This document shows, piece after piece, positions 28,330 through 38,292 of a stretch of DNA of 54,195 bases (positions are counted from its first letter, which is position 1; every line of letters starts with the position of its first letter). The notes under the pieces are model-generated. The model had not been told where the DNA came from and did no database searches. It was given only the letters and a program-made list of their open reading frames with translations. The position numbers and the translations under genes are program-made. Location of the stretch: assembly GCA_030849805.1 (NCBI GenBank), contig JASANZ010002145.1, positions 1-54,195 on the forward strand, written 5' to 3'. Origin of the DNA: Sergeia podlipaevii. Lineage: Eukaryota; Euglenozoa; Kinetoplastea; Trypanosomatida; Trypanosomatidae.

Positions 28330-28816
28330 GGTGCGTTGCGGACTATCAAACATTCTCCTCCAAAAGTAAAAATAAATAAAAAAATATATGCCTCTGTGAT
28401 ACAAGCAGGGGCCAACCAGTGTAACTAGATGTATTCACGAATAAACGTACAGAAACTAAACTGAGGAGGTAGAGAAAAATAGGAGTGAGAGATGACAAGA
28501 CGAAGGAAGCAAGTGTTCCAACTTAAATAGCGATCCATTTGAAAAAACAAGAACAACAACAATGATGGTGCTTTGTGTAGAAGGAAGGAAAATTCACACA
28601 TGCACTCACGTCAAGATACTAGACGCCGCTCGCAAATAATTAGTATTGTATTGACATGAAGATTAACTTTTTACAACACCAATATATATATAGACGTTTT
28701 GTGCCTATATCATTATTTTAAACTGCATTTAGTTTTGTTGCTTTTCTCCTGTTCAGTGTTGAGGACACACACACACAGAAATACAAATACACATTCCAAA
28801 CACCAAACAAGTGTTA

Positions 28817-28855
<39 letters not shown>

Positions 28856-29223
28856 TTCATATAAACACAATTTGTCATACTCCTTAGAATCTTCCTTAAA
28901 AAAAAAAAAGGTGACAGTGCTCCACAAATTTTTGATACGCACACTAATTTTTTTTCTTGCCATTCAGGAAGGAGTAGTAATAATAAAGATAAAACAAAGA
29001 TAATAGACACCCACAATCATTCTGTGTCTTATGTAAAAAAAGAAAAAAAAGAAATGAGGGAAACAATCCTCAGAGCTAAAGCGTGCTGCAGATAGCAAAC
29101 ATTTTCAGTCCCCTTTATTCATCTTCTTCTTCTAAAACGCATGAAGTGCGGTAGTATCGTGAAGAAAGTCTTACTATCTGCATACACAAAGTGCCCCGGT
29201 AGCACATCCCTCCCCGCTTCTTG
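28330..29223. other. Intergenic spacer (894 nt)
   Basis: AT-rich, with (AT)n near 28681-28690, (AC)n at 28821-28852 and A runs (28899-28909, 29034-29053). No gene was seen. Confidence 0.65.
28821..28852. repeat. (CA)n microsatellite
   Basis: Sixteen CA units. An ORF running through it encodes Thr-His repeats and is artefactual. Confidence 0.95.
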
Positions 29224-31224
29224 TTATCCCTTAAAGGCCTTCTTAATGCGCGACACTGGTGGCAAACCCTTTGTGTCTGTAACAAGTCCCTTGCGAAGTG
29301 TGTAGGTGTGCATCCACTTGCCAGCCTCCAAGTCACCAATATAGGGGCCATGACGGTGGAGCAGTAGCAAGGCCTTCTCCACAGATAGGTGCCCTCTTGG
29401 CGGCGACTGTGGCGTGGAATTCCCTGATCGCCCGCTTGCTCCTGCCGTAGGTGTGGGGCCTAACACAGCAGGTTCAAGCAGAAGATGCACAAGGACCAGC
29501 TGGCAGGCGGCCTTGTGGATCGCCCACATCTCATGCGCGGGGTAGAAGGTGGAGATGAGGTGCCAAAGGACTTCAATTACACGCAGCGCCTCGCATCCGG
29601 CGTCCTCGGCGTGCACGAGAGGGTCGGTAAGCAGCGCGGCGCCTTCTGGCCCCTCCCTTACCTTGTGTAGCTGTGAGAGCTGTGGAATATAGCTGGTGTT
29701 CAGTCCGTAAGGAGAAAACAGCTCCTTCATATCTTCGTACGACACTTGCATGCCGGCGTGCCGAAGTGGCTCCACGCACTGATGTACGAGCGTAGTCAGT
29801 GGAACACAGACAAAGTAAAGCAGCACACGGTATGCCCAATGCATGGGGTGCAGTGGCAACTCTCGCAGCCCAACCAGACGTTTCTGACACCAGTCGCCCA
29901 GCTCCTTCCCGCTTTCTAGGGTAGTACTCTCCATGAAATGTGGGACTATGACGCGCAGCTTCGCCCCACAATCCTCTGACCACGCCAGGGAAGCCCCGCA
30001 ACTGGTACACGGCTTATCGATCTGCTCTGCAAGCAAAGGGTCTTCCTCAGTGCTGTCTCCGCGGAGGGGACAGTGAGTCAGTTTACCGCACTCACGACAG
30101 CGTAGCTGTTCATGTACAGCGTCAGGCGCATTGTCAGCGATGCAGCGCGGACACAGACACCAGAACAACCACGAGCGTAGGTATGTTCGCCGCTGTCCCA
30201 GACCCATCAAGAAGTGAGCATCGCTTAGGTACTTTACGTTCATGCGTTCCCCAGGCTGTACTGGACTCACCGTGATCATCGTTACCGTCTCGTCGGCGCT
30301 GTTGTACTTCATCGCGATGTTTGCCTGGCAGCTGTGGTTTGCCAATGCACAGGCACGAAAGAAGCCGGAGTGAAAGCAGTTGTATCGGCACATGAGCGAG
30401 GAGACAAGCAACTCGTTGAGTGAAGTCACGTTGACGTCTGGAAATATTTCCACCAGCGCGTCTCGCACTGTCGATTGCGTTTCGGCGTCAATTGCGTCCA
30501 AGGAGCGTGGCCATGCGCCACTAAACTGCTTCTTTAAGTGCTGCCACCGCTCGCTGTTCGTCTCCTGCTCAGGACGCAGATGCTTGGCAAAGTGCTCCAC
30601 CATCTTCACTGTCGTCAGATCTCGACCCAGATTGAGGCTCTCCTCATCAAAGTTGGTTTTGTACTTCTTCTCCACAAACACCACCTCATTCGCGCCAAAA
30701 GCACGACGACTCACCATGTCGACACCACCAGCGTACTCGACGAGTTCAATGTCGTGCGATACGCGAGAAAGACCGAGAGCCTCAAAGAGGTCTCCCTCTG
30801 CCAGAGAAAGCAATTCACTCGCCTCCTTCGCGGACACTTGTCCATTCTCGCGAGCGGCACGCAGTAAGGGCCGCACATGCCTAAGGTGACACACAAAGGC
30901 ATCAAATGGGTAGCCATCACGGCGCCGCGCCTCCACGAAGCGCATCCACGCCTTCAACGCCGTTTCGTCCACCTTGCATGCCTCCTGCGCTGCCTGCACG
31001 CTCTTGGAAAACTCACCAATTGACAAGTAAGCATTGGCTAAGTTTGAAAAGATCACTACCTGCAGCTTTTTACCAGACTCTATCGTTGATGCTGGCGTAT
31101 TGGCTGTCTTGAGAAGTTCTGCGAGTGATGTGCCGGCGCTTATGTAATCGTCTATAGCGCCACTAACGTTTCCAGAAACAAACTTTCTGTTGCCTTCATT
31201 TTTCAATGATTCGATCGCCTCCAT
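29224..31224 (-). CDS. SET-domain protein with N-terminal TPR helices (SMYD-like, no MYND finger)
   Basis: 666 residues from the first ATG (31224). Residues 1-110 form TPR-like helices (EGNRKFVSGNVSGAIDDY then NLANAYLSIGEFSKSVQAA). A split SET domain follows: an entry strand near 160-185 (SRRAFGANEVVFVE), the core motif NHSC at 296-299 followed by Q-A-N, PGERMNVKYL at about 324-333, and post-SET cysteines C356, C358 and C361. A further pair of Cys pairs (CRECG, CTSCG) may bind zinc. SMYD proteins methylate lysines, but the MYND zinc finger that normally interrupts the SET domain is not seen here. Histone or non-histone substrate cannot be told. Confidence 0.85.
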   Translation of the reverse strand: MEAIESLKNEGNRKFVSGNVSGAIDDYISAGTSLAELLKTANTPASTIESGKKLQVVIFSNLANAYLSIGEFSKSVQAAQEACKVDETALKAWMRFVEARRRDGYPFDAFVCHLRHVRPLLRAARENGQVSAKEASELLSLAEGDLFEALGLSRVSHDIELVEYAGGVDMVSRRAFGANEVVFVEKKYKTNFDEESLNLGRDLTTVKMVEHFAKHLRPEQETNSERWQHLKKQFSGAWPRSLDAIDAETQSTVRDALVEIFPDVNVTSLNELLVSSLMCRYNCFHSGFFRACALANHSCQANIAMKYNSADETVTMITVSPVQPGERMNVKYLSDAHFLMGLGQRRTYLRSWLFWCLCPRCIADNAPDAVHEQLRCRECGKLTHCPLRGDSTEEDPLLAEQIDKPCTSCGASLAWSEDCGAKLRVIVPHFMESTTLESGKELGDWCQKRLVGLRELPLHPMHWAYRVLLYFVCVPLTTLVHQCVEPLRHAGMQVSYEDMKELFSPYGLNTSYIPQLSQLHKVREGPEGAALLTDPLVHAEDAGCEALRVIEVLWHLISTFYPAHEMWAIHKAACQLVLVHLLLEPAVLGPTPTAGASGRSGNSTPQSPPRGHLSVEKALLLLHRHGPYIGDLEAGKWMHTYTLRKGLVTDTKGLPPVSRIKKAFKG

Positions 31225-31255
31225 CACTGCAAGTTGTCTAAGCACAACCTAACAA

Positions 31256-31295
<40 letters not shown>

Positions 31296-31749
31296 AAAAA
31301 AGATGAAATCACGCTCACGGGTATGGCGCTGTAAGTCGTGTTTTTTGTATATGGTATGGGCTGAGTGTGCCAAAAGAAATATATATATATATACAGTGCC
31401 CAACTTCTCTCTCTCTCTCTATATGTATCTGGATGTAAGCTTATGACGTTTGTGGAAGTCTTTTAGAAAATGGAATCGTAGTAAACCAAATACATAACAA
31501 ATGAGGAAGAGGTCAGCAAAAGTGATTTCAAGGAGGAATATGAGAAGACAATATGAGGCACAGTATTCTTTTGAGCTCTATGCATAGCAGAAAAAAAGGT
31601 CATTCCTTTTCGGAAAAAAAAATAAATCACAATATGCAAGCATATGTTTCTGTGTTGAAATAACATTGTAGGGGAGAAAGTGAAGAAAGCAAGTGCTGCG
31701 AAAAGGAGTACAGTTCCTGCCTCCAAAGAGACACTCACAAGAGATACCC
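31225..31749. other. Intergenic spacer (525 nt)
   Basis: (AT)n at 31260-31292, another at 31381-31393, (CT)n at 31407-31420 and an A-rich patch at 31612-31622. No gene was seen. Confidence 0.65.
31260..31292. repeat. (AT)n microsatellite
   Basis: About 30 nt of uninterrupted AT, immediately upstream of the SET-protein start. Confidence 0.95.
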
Positions 31750-33297
31750 TCAAGCTGCTGCCTCCGCCGCCGGGGCAGCTTGGTGCAACTTCCAAAAATG
31801 TCTGACATCTGACAAGCTGATCTTGTTCTCTGCAATGTCATGAAAAAAGTCGACAATGCTACTGCGACCAACATCTTGAAGGGCACTCCCCAATCCCATG
31901 CTGTCCAGAAATCGACGATAGTTGTTGTAAATGTAATGACTGAACACAGCAAGCTTCTTCGCTACCCGTGGAGCAGTGCTGGGTATGTCATGTGGCGTCT
32001 CCCAAGAAAAAGGAAGCCACCATCGTGACATATGTGTAGCCCCGTTTCTCTTCCACTCACTGTCTGAAGCCACCACCATCACATTAGCAGCAGCACGTGA
32101 CAACAGCTTCCTCACTTCGCGCCCATGCTGAGGAGTGTGTGACTGGCTGGGCGGAGCACCAGCCTTGCACTGCGCCGACGCTGCCGCATCTGAACGAAAC
32201 TGCTCCTGCGCCTCCAGTGCATCCCACAGCTTCTGCACACCTAGCGTATAGGCAGTCCTAATCGCCTGGGTATACAGCAACTTGGTACGCATTGGGCTGC
32301 GTTCACCCCCGACTACTATCACGTGATGCGTCCTGTTAAGCCACCAAAGCGTTTCATCATCTTCGCTGTCAAATTGTCCGGCTTCATCCACTTGCCTTGC
32401 ATCACTGAGACCGTGGTGATGGCTCAGCGTAAGCGCAGTCCCCGCGATCAAGTGGAGGAGTACAGACGCCACACTCTTTTCCTGTTGCGGGCCTAAGACG
32501 CACATGATGCCAGGCTGCACATATGTGGCTTCACCTTCCTCGTCTTGAATAGACAGCGTCCGTGGTGGTGAAACCACTCTAAACCCATCCCAAACGCCGC
32601 TGCCATCGTCATGAAGGGCCCCATTTGAGATCCCTGAAGTGATGATGATGTCTCCTCCATCTTGAATTATAGGCACAGTGCGGGGCCGCAAAACCTCCAG
32701 CGGGGTTCCAAGTTCCAGCCAGTGTTGTACACTTGGTGATTGTGAAAGGCTTGCATTGAGCGCACGCGTCACTCGCGCAGTCGCATTTTCCATTCTGATT
32801 TGCTCCGCTATCACCCCCGCCAACGTCTCCCCTTCATCCATGCGCTCTCCAACAACTGGGTTGCCTTTGAATACATCCGCAGCGGTGATGCGTTGCAGGA
32901 ACTGAGTGACTGCCGAGCATTGCCATGTCGATGGTAGCGGCAGGATCACCCATGGCGCACCACTCAGCAGCGCCAGACGAAGACCGTCCAGAAGTCGTTC
33001 TTGATATGTAGGGGTGAGGTCTGCGCTGCCTGTAAGAAAGAAAGTTTGTACCACCACAGCGACTGTAGGTGAGGCCACGTGACTTCCCTTGGATAAATAA
33101 CTTGAGGGAGACAGTGACAGCTCTTCAATAAGTTTGGGATTGCCATTCTGATATATTCTTCCGCTGGCAAAGGCACGAGTGAGAATGGCAACGTCGGTTT
33201 GTCTAATGAACACCTCGTGCGTAAGTACAACGCTACAATACGATCCCAAGAGCAAACAGAACACAATACTAATGAGAAAGCGTGTTTGATCGTCCAT
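31750..33297 (-). CDS. Hypothetical type II membrane protein
   Basis: 515 residues from MDDQTRF; the open frame continues upstream but only through the splice signal. A hydrophobic segment at about 6-24 (LISIVFCLLLGSYCSVVL) preceded by few charges suggests a signal anchor. The rest is predicted to be lumenal or extracellular, with several N-x-S/T sequons, followed by a His/Trp-containing C-terminal domain and an Ala/Glu-rich end. No enzyme motif was recognised. The start is supported by a strong polypyrimidine tract ending in TTTAG 10 nt before the ATG. The function is unknown. Confidence 0.75.
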   Translation of the reverse strand: MDDQTRFLISIVFCLLLGSYCSVVLTHEVFIRQTDVAILTRAFASGRIYQNGNPKLIEELSLSPSSYLSKGSHVASPTVAVVVQTFFLTGSADLTPTYQERLLDGLRLALLSGAPWVILPLPSTWQCSAVTQFLQRITAADVFKGNPVVGERMDEGETLAGVIAEQIRMENATARVTRALNASLSQSPSVQHWLELGTPLEVLRPRTVPIIQDGGDIIITSGISNGALHDDGSGVWDGFRVVSPPRTLSIQDEEGEATYVQPGIMCVLGPQQEKSVASVLLHLIAGTALTLSHHHGLSDARQVDEAGQFDSEDDETLWWLNRTHHVIVVGGERSPMRTKLLYTQAIRTAYTLGVQKLWDALEAQEQFRSDAAASAQCKAGAPPSQSHTPQHGREVRKLLSRAAANVMVVASDSEWKRNGATHMSRWWLPFSWETPHDIPSTAPRVAKKLAVFSHYIYNNYRRFLDSMGLGSALQDVGRSSIVDFFHDIAENKISLSDVRHFWKLHQAAPAAEAAA

Positions 33298-33711
33298 CGC
33301 GTCTTCTCTAAAGAGAGAAGAACAAAGGAAGGGGGTATCTGTAAAAGTTTTATGATTCTGTGTGTACGATTGACTCAAATATATATATATATATATGTAT
33401 ATATGTTATCATCCCATTGCTAGTGTTGAAGCAATCAGATACGTACACGAGAAAATATTGGATGAAGGCAGAAGTCGCATGGCTTTCACAACAAAAGAAG
33501 TCGCACAGCAGGTAGATGCATTACATAGGTGTCAAGAAGCAATAATCAGACGGCAACAAAAGGAATGCCTGGCTATTCTCCTCGTACTATCTCGCTAACA
33601 TAGATAGCATTCTTTCTTTTTTTTAAATGCATGCACACGCGTGTTCACATGATATCATAGAATTGTTGTATATATATATAACAGGCACGTAAATGCACTG
33701 TGTGTGTGTGC
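33298..33711. other. Intergenic spacer (414 nt)
   Basis: (AT)n at 33379-33396 and 33669-33680. A plus-strand ORF (33395-33598) of 67 codons lies here; it has ordinary composition but is opposite to every gene in the window (see findings). Confidence 0.6.
33308..33335 (-). promoter_or_regulatory. Trans-splice acceptor of the type II membrane-protein gene
   Basis: Minus-strand tract rich in C and T ending in CTTTAG (AG at 33309-33308), followed by a 10-nt leader and the ATG at 33297. Confidence 0.8.
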
Positions 33712-36700
33712 CTACCAAGAAGGAAGTTTCAACCCTTTCGAGACGGTATTGTCAGCAGCCTTTGCAGGGACTGGCACTATTGTGTTCACTGAAGTAATAA
33801 TTTTGACTGGTGCCTGCTTGACAGGCTTTGCGTTTGTAGCCATTTTTGAGCTTACGCCTTCTTCATCATCGTCATCGTCAAAGGAGGAGCGCCGCTGCAG
33901 ATTTTTCTGTGCCACTTTCCCTACTGTCATCGTAGTGGCGGCGGCAGTTGACGGCTTTTTCTTATCATGCGCTGGTGGGGAGTCCTTGCGTTTGTGTGCT
34001 TGCTTACGGCGAATGTCGTTATCGTCCGAAGAGAAGGATGCGGAGGACGTGAGAGAGACGTCCGAGGTGTCCTCAGAGTATGCAGAGCGTGCCTTGATAA
34101 ATGTGCGGACAGGCTTCCTCTCCGTTACTACGACAGATGTCGTCTTCGCTGTGGTAGTCGGTACGATCTTCGTCGCCACCCCCATCCTGCCAGTGGGCTC
34201 GTCCTCGCCACTGTCACTGCTTTCATCAAAGACGTTCCGTTTCGCCTCCAACTCAGCTGGTTTCACCTCCACGTGGGGTTTAGGGGTTGACAAAGGAGTC
34301 TTGACCTTGGCTGGTTGCTGCTCCTCCAGTCCCAGCGCTGTCGCCTCGTGCTGCTTTACGCCTTGCTTACCCATTCCCGCACCAGCGCTGCGTGCATCAT
34401 TGCTGTCCGACTCATCGTCACTAGAGCGCAAAGAAGAAGAGGAAGATGTTTTGTCATTCACAGCAAACGCCCTCACCTGAAATCTGGGTGAGCTGTCGGT
34501 CGTAGTAGCAGCGCTCTGCGCACCGCCAGAAGCCCTCGGCTCCTTCTTCTTCTTCTCTTCAACAGTGCTTGGTTTGCGCGTGTTACCGAGGGGAGTAGGA
34601 GGTTCAACACCACCGCGTGCATTCTCAGAAGCGGAGGCCACACTACTAGTCGGTGTGCGTTGAGAACTGTTAACTGCCGCAGGATCAGGCGTGAGTGCTG
34701 ACGTGTAAGGGCTCTTTACAAAAGATGGACGATTGGAAAAGAGAGAAGGGGTGCGCGACGCCGGCATAGGTGGGTGACTCGTGACAGACGTGTTCTTCAT
34801 GTGATTATTGCCGGCAGACACGATGTTCGTCACAGAGATTGCTGTTGAAGCATGAGAGCTGTCCTTATTGGAAGACTCCACAATGCTGCTGCCAGTCACG
34901 ATCGCCGCCGCTGCTGCAGCCGATGGAGCATCCCCCTCGCTCCACGCATCGGCAGGTCGTGCGCCAACCTGCAGAGCCTCCTCACGCAGCTGCGAGATAG
35001 AGCGCTTGGCCGGCGCGACCGTCTCGCGCAGGTTGCCCGGGATGTACGGCAAGACAAAGTGCTCGTAGACCTGCGAAGTACTGCCCAGACTACAGGAGGG
35101 ACTCATACTCACGCGGTGCTGCTGTTGCTGTTGATGTGCTGCCAGCTGAGCACGTAGACTGAGTACCACCTCATTCAACCGCTGCAGCTCCGCCTTCTTG
35201 AAGTTGCTCTGAGTAGACCACGAGAGGGCCAGGTGCTTGCTGTGGATGAGCCGCACGACTTCACTCTCGTACTCCATATAAGCCTCCTTTTTAACACAAG
35301 CGTGCAGGTACTCTCCCTCGGTGCTCTCGTACGCGGCGAGGACTCGTGTAAAGAGCCATGACAACTCGCGCGAGTTCTCCGCTGCCGCTGCTGCTGCAAA
35401 CGTGGAGGACGGAGATGTGATGCTGCCAGGCGAGCCCGGTTTCTTCTGTGAGAAGGCCCTGTGAGCACTCGCAGTTCCTCTGCCCTCCTTGAGCTCCCTA
35501 AGTACCGCCTGAAGCTGATCCTCAATGTTGCGCAGGTCACCAGTAGAAACACCGCTCGTGGTGGAAAGGAGTGGGACGACAGGCTGTGGACTTATCCTGC
35601 CAGGCGAGAACGCACCCGGCGACGCCTCAGGGACAATGGCAGAGCAGACCTTGGAGGGCACCGCCTCCACCAGCTGCGCCAGATGAGCATTTTCTTGCTT
35701 CAGCAGTGAGCTCACAGCGTTGGTGAGTTGTGCTATTGCCTCAGTGCTAGCGAGGGCGGCGTCTGTTCCTCCTACCGCTGGCACAGCCACAGGCTGCACC
35801 ACTGGTGCTGCTGCCGCTGCTGCTGCTGATATTAGTTTCGCGTGCTGCTGATGTTGCTGCTCGCTGTGCTGATGAGCGAGCGCTAGCTGCGACTGGGCAA
35901 CATTTAGGGCATCAGTCGACGCCTTGTGCTGCTGTTCAGCTAGCATAGCACGATGCTCAGCATCCTGGCAGCGGTCCCTCCATACACGCCCCAGACGCCA
36001 TAGTGCTGTTTGCGTGTGCATAAGCAAGAGTGCCTGCCGAGCCTCGCTCTCATCACCTTCCCACACCCGGCGCGCCTGGCTCTCTGCGATACAAAATCGA
36101 GCTGTATCTCGGTCTAACGTGACACCACACAGAAGTGTAACTGCCTGTGCGTGCTGTTCCTCTAAGCTCCCTAGCTCTGTTTCTAATTGTCCAATGTACT
36201 TCTGCGCCGGACCGTCTGCAGCGGCCGGGACGGCAGACACATTCCTTGGCTCAAAAAACGATTGCCCCTGTCCCTGTCGCTGTGCGCTATAGTCCGGATA
36301 GCCAGCGCTAACAATGACTGGACCACTACCAGGCTCACTCATGTACATTGACAGAGGACTCAGGATGCTAGGATCTCTATATCTCGCCGCTGGCGCCACC
36401 GCCGCCGCTACAGCACTCTCCCCTGCCCCCATGCATTTGGATGTTGATGCCAGTGGAAGCGGCATCGGCGACGATGAACGTGCCACTGCTGTCTTGGAAG
36501 TGCCCTTGCTTAATAGCACTTCAAGCTTGTCCAGGTTGCTTTCATCAAAGAAAGAATCTCGAAGTGAAGCATCGACGCTACCATTGCGCATGTCATACGC
36601 ACTGGGACCTTGATGGTGGCCGTAGCCACCCAGATCAGGAGTCATCATCAAGTCGCTATGAGAGTACCTATTATTTGGATTGCTGTCGCTGTGGCGCAAC

Positions 36701-36744
36701 GGCAGAGGACCTGAACCCTGGTAGAAGAAAGGATCACCCAGCAT
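33712..36744 (-). CDS. Large Ser/Ala-rich coiled-coil protein, hypothetical
   Basis: 1010 residues, not recognised. The N-terminal 185 residues are disordered (Ser, Pro, Gly, Tyr). Helical coiled-coil segments cover about 185-310 and about 325-560, with poly-Ala, Gln-rich and His/Gln tracts (for example HQQQQQH near 540). The C-terminal 450 residues are low complexity, rich in Ser, Thr, Lys and acidic runs (DDDDDEEG near 960), with many S/T-P and S-x-x-E/D sites that could be phosphorylated. There is no TM or signal sequence. The layout is typical of trypanosomatid cytoskeletal or basal-body scaffolds, an inference only. Confidence 0.78.
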   Translation of the reverse strand: MLGDPFFYQGSGPLPLRHSDSNPNNRYSHSDLMMTPDLGGYGHHQGPSAYDMRNGSVDASLRDSFFDESNLDKLEVLLSKGTSKTAVARSSSPMPLPLASTSKCMGAGESAVAAAVAPAARYRDPSILSPLSMYMSEPGSGPVIVSAGYPDYSAQRQGQGQSFFEPRNVSAVPAAADGPAQKYIGQLETELGSLEEQHAQAVTLLCGVTLDRDTARFCIAESQARRVWEGDESEARQALLLMHTQTALWRLGRVWRDRCQDAEHRAMLAEQQHKASTDALNVAQSQLALAHQHSEQQHQQHAKLISAAAAAAAPVVQPVAVPAVGGTDAALASTEAIAQLTNAVSSLLKQENAHLAQLVEAVPSKVCSAIVPEASPGAFSPGRISPQPVVPLLSTTSGVSTGDLRNIEDQLQAVLRELKEGRGTASAHRAFSQKKPGSPGSITSPSSTFAAAAAAENSRELSWLFTRVLAAYESTEGEYLHACVKKEAYMEYESEVVRLIHSKHLALSWSTQSNFKKAELQRLNEVVLSLRAQLAAHQQQQQHRVSMSPSCSLGSTSQVYEHFVLPYIPGNLRETVAPAKRSISQLREEALQVGARPADAWSEGDAPSAAAAAAIVTGSSIVESSNKDSSHASTAISVTNIVSAGNNHMKNTSVTSHPPMPASRTPSLFSNRPSFVKSPYTSALTPDPAAVNSSQRTPTSSVASASENARGGVEPPTPLGNTRKPSTVEEKKKKEPRASGGAQSAATTTDSSPRFQVRAFAVNDKTSSSSSLRSSDDESDSNDARSAGAGMGKQGVKQHEATALGLEEQQPAKVKTPLSTPKPHVEVKPAELEAKRNVFDESSDSGEDEPTGRMGVATKIVPTTTAKTTSVVVTERKPVRTFIKARSAYSEDTSDVSLTSSASFSSDDNDIRRKQAHKRKDSPPAHDKKKPSTAAATTMTVGKVAQKNLQRRSSFDDDDDEEGVSSKMATNAKPVKQAPVKIITSVNTIVPVPAKAADNTVSKGLKLPSW

Positions 36745-38292
36745 CAGTACGTGAGGATTAAGGTAATGGCCAGCTATCTATGTATCGGAGATAATAATAT
36801 TGCAAAACAAAAAGAAGAAGAAGATATGTGCGTGAATATAGAATAGTTCTCTAAGAAAAGACAAACAAAGAAACAGAACAGTAGATCTATGCGTGGAAAG
36901 GGTAAGGATGCTAGGGAACAATGACAAGTGAGTAGCGCACTCAACGAGCCTTCCTATTTAAAAAAAAAAAGCTTTGATATGACTAACCCAAAGATGAACG
37001 AGGCAGCAGTTTCGCAAAGATAAAAAAACAAAAAAAAAGATACACAGACAGAACCAACTAGGTGTCTGTGAGAAGCGATGAAACCCTGACGTAGAGTTAA
37101 CTATTGTGGCGCAACCACTAAAGGAATGAGAAGCTAAAAAAAAAAAAAAAGATGTAAAAAAAAAAAGGATGGCCCACAGAGAAAAGAAAAGTGCATACAT
37201 TTGGTAAAAAAAAAACATAAGTTGCAGATATGAGACTCTGAAGAAAAGGCAAGGAGAGAAAGTACACGGAAGGGTAGGTTGGGTGAAGAAAAAAAAAAGG
37301 CAAGTGACACAAGCGGATGTATATAATCTCATAAAATGCTGTTGGTGCCGCAATGCATTTCCGGTCACGTAGGTTACACACTACTGAGATACGATATATA
37401 AAGAAACACATAAAAGCGATAGTAAAATAGGAGGCCGAAAAAATTTTTGTAAAGTGAAAAAAAAAGTAGATATATGAGAGTTTTGATTATAAATGGCACA
37501 ACAAGACCTCAAAAAAAAAAGAGAAAAACGTACACTCGTTTTACAAACAGGCATTTTCATACATAAAGATATATATTTTTTTTTGCTCTATTGTTACATA
37601 TAAGCAAAATCATTTTGAAACAAAATAATAAAAAAAACAGAATCGCTAGCATCCACGCACGTACACGTGTACGCGCAAAGCATATTAATAAACAACACTT
37701 TCCCTATAGTTGCCTCGAACTCAATGAGTGCGTAACGTACCCATTAAATGGTCCACATTTAGTCAACATCAGGAATCGCTATCACGAACAGAATGAATCT
37801 ATTCAGCAGAACACACACATATATAGAAACACGCATCGCATAGTACAAATATCTATCAAAAAAAAATTTTCAGAAAAAATGAAGGGCCAAAAGCACGAAA
37901 CTAAGAAAATAACGTACGATATGTTTTGTCCGACTCTCGCACATAACAAAAGGTGTGTACTGGAGTGTACCCTCATCGCTCTATATATAGATTCCACACA
38001 GACACACACATACAGACACACGGAGAGAATAAATGTGAACAAGAGAACCTCCATCAATCGAATTGCAAAAAAAAAGTAGAAACATATTAATACTAAAAGA
38101 AGTGGAAAAAAAAAGAGATAAAACTAAATTGTGGAATGTATACTTTGATTTTAAAAAGTAAAATGTATATATATAAATAATTAAAGTGGACAGGCCTCCG
38201 AGCACACACAAGGGCGCATGCCACATGGGAAATAATAATAATAATAATAATAAAGGTGTCCTCCTGGGTGGTACCGCACATAGTGGGCGACA
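36745..38292. other. Longest internal intergenic spacer (1548 nt)
   Basis: Very A-rich on the plus strand: A runs at 36960-36970, 37138-37151, 37158-37167, 37207-37215 and many shorter ones; (AAT)n near 38233-38252; TA repeats at 38165-38177. It should hold the 3' UTR of the coiled-coil gene and the 5' region of the aminotransferase. The 162-codon plus-strand ORF at 37591-38079 follows the AT-rich composition (Lys/Asn/His/Thr) and is not called. Confidence 0.65.

Noticed and set aside
28699..28887. ORF with Thr-His repeats
   Set aside because: Produced by the (CA)n microsatellite.
37591..38079. 162-codon plus-strand ORF in the longest spacer
   Set aside because: Composition follows AT-rich DNA (Lys, Asn, His, Thr, Ile), includes CACACA-encoded Thr/His repeats, and is on the opposite strand to all genes.
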